Shown: positions 61,310 through 64,000 of the stretch, piece by piece | Numbering within the stretch: the stretch's first letter is position 1 | Layout: every line of letters begins with the position of its first letter | NCBI GenBank assembly: GCA_029255685.2 | Contig: CM055320.2 | Coordinates: 46,039,910-46,103,909, forward strand | DNA length: 64,000 nucleotides | DNA from: Silene conica | Taxonomy: Eukaryota; Streptophyta; Magnoliopsida; Caryophyllales; Caryophyllaceae | Direction of reading: 5' to 3' | The notes under the pieces: model-generated | Databases searched by the model: none | What the model was told of the DNA's origin: nothing | The model's input: the letters and a program-made list of their open reading frames with translations, nothing else | Program-made: the position numbers and the translations under genes

Positions 61310-62606
61310 TGTTGGAGAAAGTATCCTCGACAATAGTGTGTTGACGTAATTAAAACTCATTTGAATGAAACACAACTGGGAGTGTTACTCTTTTATAGTC
61401 GATTGATCAACATTTACCGATAATGATTGGCTGTCTAGAGTTTGACATTATCGTCATATGATGGTGGTGATCAGTTGATCCCTTAAGGTCATATCTTTAG
61501 GGAATTCTGTCTCAATGGAATAATTAATTAATATCGTATTGGATACGAATTAATTAGTAACTGGAAATTTGGAAATAATTTTACATGACGAATATTTTTA
61601 TAATGGGATTATAATAATAATAGTCAAAGTAATAAAATCGTTTTATTACTCGGTTTTTATTTATTCGTTTAGGAAACGATTAAATTGAGAATGAACACGG
61701 TTGATCATAAAATTACAAAGAGTTGTAATTAAAATTATGATATTACATTTTATACAATAATAATTTCGAATTATTAGTATAATTATTTAAATGTCATAAA
61801 ATTGTGAATTATGAATTTTAATAGTTAAAATTGCATAACTAACAAATTGGCTCATGTGTTATGGGACATATGTGACATGTTACAAATTAACACAATTGAC
61901 AAAGATAAAATGAGTCTATAATAAGCCCCATTTCAGCCGTGTACATGTATGTATGTTGTGATTGTGTGTGTTTTACACAAGTCTTACAAAAGCCTACGCA
62001 TAGGTGTGTAAGAGTGTGTAAGAGTGTAAGGCATATTTGATGTTTTATGTAAGTGTAAGTGAGTCATGCATTGGCCTTGGGTGGCTTGTGTAGGCCGGCC
62101 AAGTGAAGTGAGCAAGCAAGCTCATTTTGCTCCTTAAATACACACTTCATACTACATGCACACTTAGTTGTTTTTGTTGTTGATACTTGCACATCTATTT
62201 CTCACAATACTACAACACTCATTCTCATCTCCCCTTAGTAAAATAGTTTTCTAAGATAAGTAATTATTTCCAATACTAATAATAATATTAAGGGTAATAT
62301 TATTAACATTTCTAGTATACTAATTCTATTTTTCTAGTAACAAAAATAGTCTTAGTTTGAGATCGGGTCCTTGATATGCATCTTTTGGAGACGATTTTTG
62401 TTAGATCGTTATAAGGGTATTTCGGTTATTGAAGACTCACATAATAGGTGATTATTGAGTATAAACCTTCTAAAACCAATGTAAGGACAATCACATCTTA
62501 TGATATCATCATGCATGCATAAGATCTTATTAAGTTTTATAACCTAAACTTAAAGAAACAAAACTCACTTTAGTTTTGTGTATAAAATCAGGAATTTCAG
62601 TTCCCA
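61310..62606 (+). repeat. 5' LTR of copia C
   Basis: 1,297 bp. Hairpin: inner CGATAATG (61418-61425)/CATTATCG (61446-61453), perfect; outer CGATTGATCA (61400-61409)/TGATCAGTTG (61468-61477), paired with two G-T wobbles. Short tandem GTGTGTAAGA-type repeats lie near 62003-62025. Confidence 0.8.
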
Positions 62607-64000
62607 AAAAGTGGTATCAGAGCATTACGGTTGTTGCATGCATGATCGGATTCATGTTTTATGTTAATCGGATTAACATATTAATTTCGAAATTTTTGTA
62701 TTTATTATGATAAATCACAAAATAATTTTGCATGATAAAGTTTCTGATTCTAAAATAGTTTTAGGACATAAAAATAATTTTATGGATTTTTATTGTTCAT
62801 TTTTATATTTATTTGTATATTTTGTAGTTTAAATCGGTTTTAAACAACAATTAATGGGAAAAATAGCTAAACATAATTTCTGGAGGAGATTTTTTGATAT
62901 GTTCTCACATGCATATTTAATATATTGTATATGAATTTTCGTAAGAAATGGAGTTATTATGCATGGATTATGAATTTTATGAGATAAATAGTCATAATAT
63001 GAGTTAAAATGGGTATAGGAGGTTATATTTCGAAGTTGACCTTAAAAATTTTATGAGAAGTCACATGCAATATATAAAGTACCTATATGAATTTTCGAAA
63101 TTATTGGACTTATTTTGCATGATTAATGATTTTTATAGTAAAAATCGCATTAATAGTGACTCAAATTCGACTTTAATAGCTATAGTTGGAATTTTGCCAT
63201 AAAAATTTAACACAATGTCATATGCAATATTTACAGAATGTATATAAGTTTTGGGAATTTATTCTCAAGTGATGCATGTGTTGTGATTTTAATTGTTAAA
63301 ATCGGCTAAATAATGACGTATTGTGTTAAAAATAGTTAATCTTAATATTATGGCATAAAATTTTACCCATAGATGTCTTATATAATAGGAACATCAGATC
63401 TAAAAGTTGGATATCAAAACGTTTCTGTTTTTATGATTATTAATTTTTATGAGTTAGTTAGTTAATAATCGTAATTTATGAGTCTTAAAAATAAATTTTG
63501 AGTTGGTCTGTAATTTTTGTTCATTTTCAGATTCTAATATATATTTTAGGATGACTAAGAATTTATAGCAATTTATTGCAAGCTTTTATAATTAAAATCG
63601 GATTTTAACCATAAAAACGACTATTATACGATTTATTTAAGAAATAAACTATAAATATTTGCATAAGACCATTTTATTAATTTCTGAACTTTTAGAAAAT
63701 TTCCAGAAAGTTTAAAATTTTTGAATTTTAAATTTCGAATTTTTATTGACTCATTTGGCCATATTTTGTTTATTTTCCCGTATATACAAGTAATTTATGA
63801 ACAATAATGCAAAATCAAGTTAAATCATGATCAAACATTAGTAGAGACTAAACATTGATTCCTAAAGTATGTTAGGATGATTAACTTGGACATAAATTAG
63901 ATTTATGTAATTTTGATGATTTTAATAGTTAAAGTCGCGCATATCCGTAAAAACCGTAAACAAATATGAGATATTTGCTCCCATAAGGCGATTTGGCATT
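61310..64000 (+). mobile_element. Ty1/copia element C, 5' LTR and leader, runs off window
   Basis: LTR 61310-62606 (TGTTGGAGAAAG...TTCCCA), primer-binding site TGGTATCAGAGC at 62612-62623, then an AT-rich leader to the window end with the same style of motifs as the other copia leaders (TTTTAATTGTTAAAATCGG). No gag yet at 64000, in line with a leader of more than 1.4 kb. Inserted in copia B gag. Confidence 0.8.

Overview
This is repeat-dense plant nuclear DNA. One ordinary host gene is visible: a receptor kinase with plant-type introns at the left edge, read on the minus strand and running off the window. Almost everything else is a nest of mobile elements: Ty1/copia, Ty3/gypsy (Athila-like and Tekay-like), a LINE, a Mutator-like MITE, a Stowaway MITE, SINE-like pieces, a SMART/TRIM element and Helitron-like ends. 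The AT-rich composition, intron sizes and element families fit a eudicot. I cannot name the species from the sequence.

Layout. 1-5675: LRR receptor-like kinase (LRR-RLK subfamily II, closest by eye to Arabidopsis At5g63710), nine coding exons, with a Stowaway MITE and an Au-SINE-like piece in its introns. 5676-8613: upstream region with SINE-like sequence and a complete 301-bp SMART element. 8614-15361: very AT-rich, with two Helitron-like elements meeting 5' end to 5' end and further Helitron termini. 15362-18100: part of a gypsy LTR carrying an array of eleven hairpins. 18101-24105: minus-strand copia with 5' LTR, 2.4-kb leader and a frameshifted gag. 24106-35506: remnant of another gypsy LTR, split by Athila-like element A (24470-35476), whose 3' LTR is itself split by a 5'-truncated LINE. 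35507-39620: 3' end of a plus-strand copia, with a 1.5-kb MULE-like MITE in its LTR. 40081-43955: gypsy LTR plus a short internal piece. 43956-61309: plus-strand copia B, with Athila-like element B' (45078-51555) inside its 5' LTR and a Tekay-type gypsy deletion derivative (54234-61018) inside its gag. 61310-64000: another copia inserted in the same gag and leaving the window.

Most insertions can be dated relative to each other because target-site duplications are intact (attct, catac, agcat, cttat, a 14-bp LINE duplication and a near-perfect 9-bp MULE duplication).

The most unusual signals are not genes. (1) Both Athila-like elements carry many copies of a dyad-symmetric 12-mer, GGTCGNNCGACC, nearly always in pairs or runs whose starts are exactly 21 bp apart. 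They lie in LTRs, in the coding region and in the 3' noncoding region, while the 9-bp spacers vary. (2) The gypsy LTR at 15362 has eleven consecutive hairpins whose stems all differ while the loop (CCCTGCTCAG) stays the same. (3) Four copia LTRs share a two-part hairpin whose stems vary by compensatory changes. (4) The two Athila-like elements have no pol but keep a related open reading frame of unknown function.
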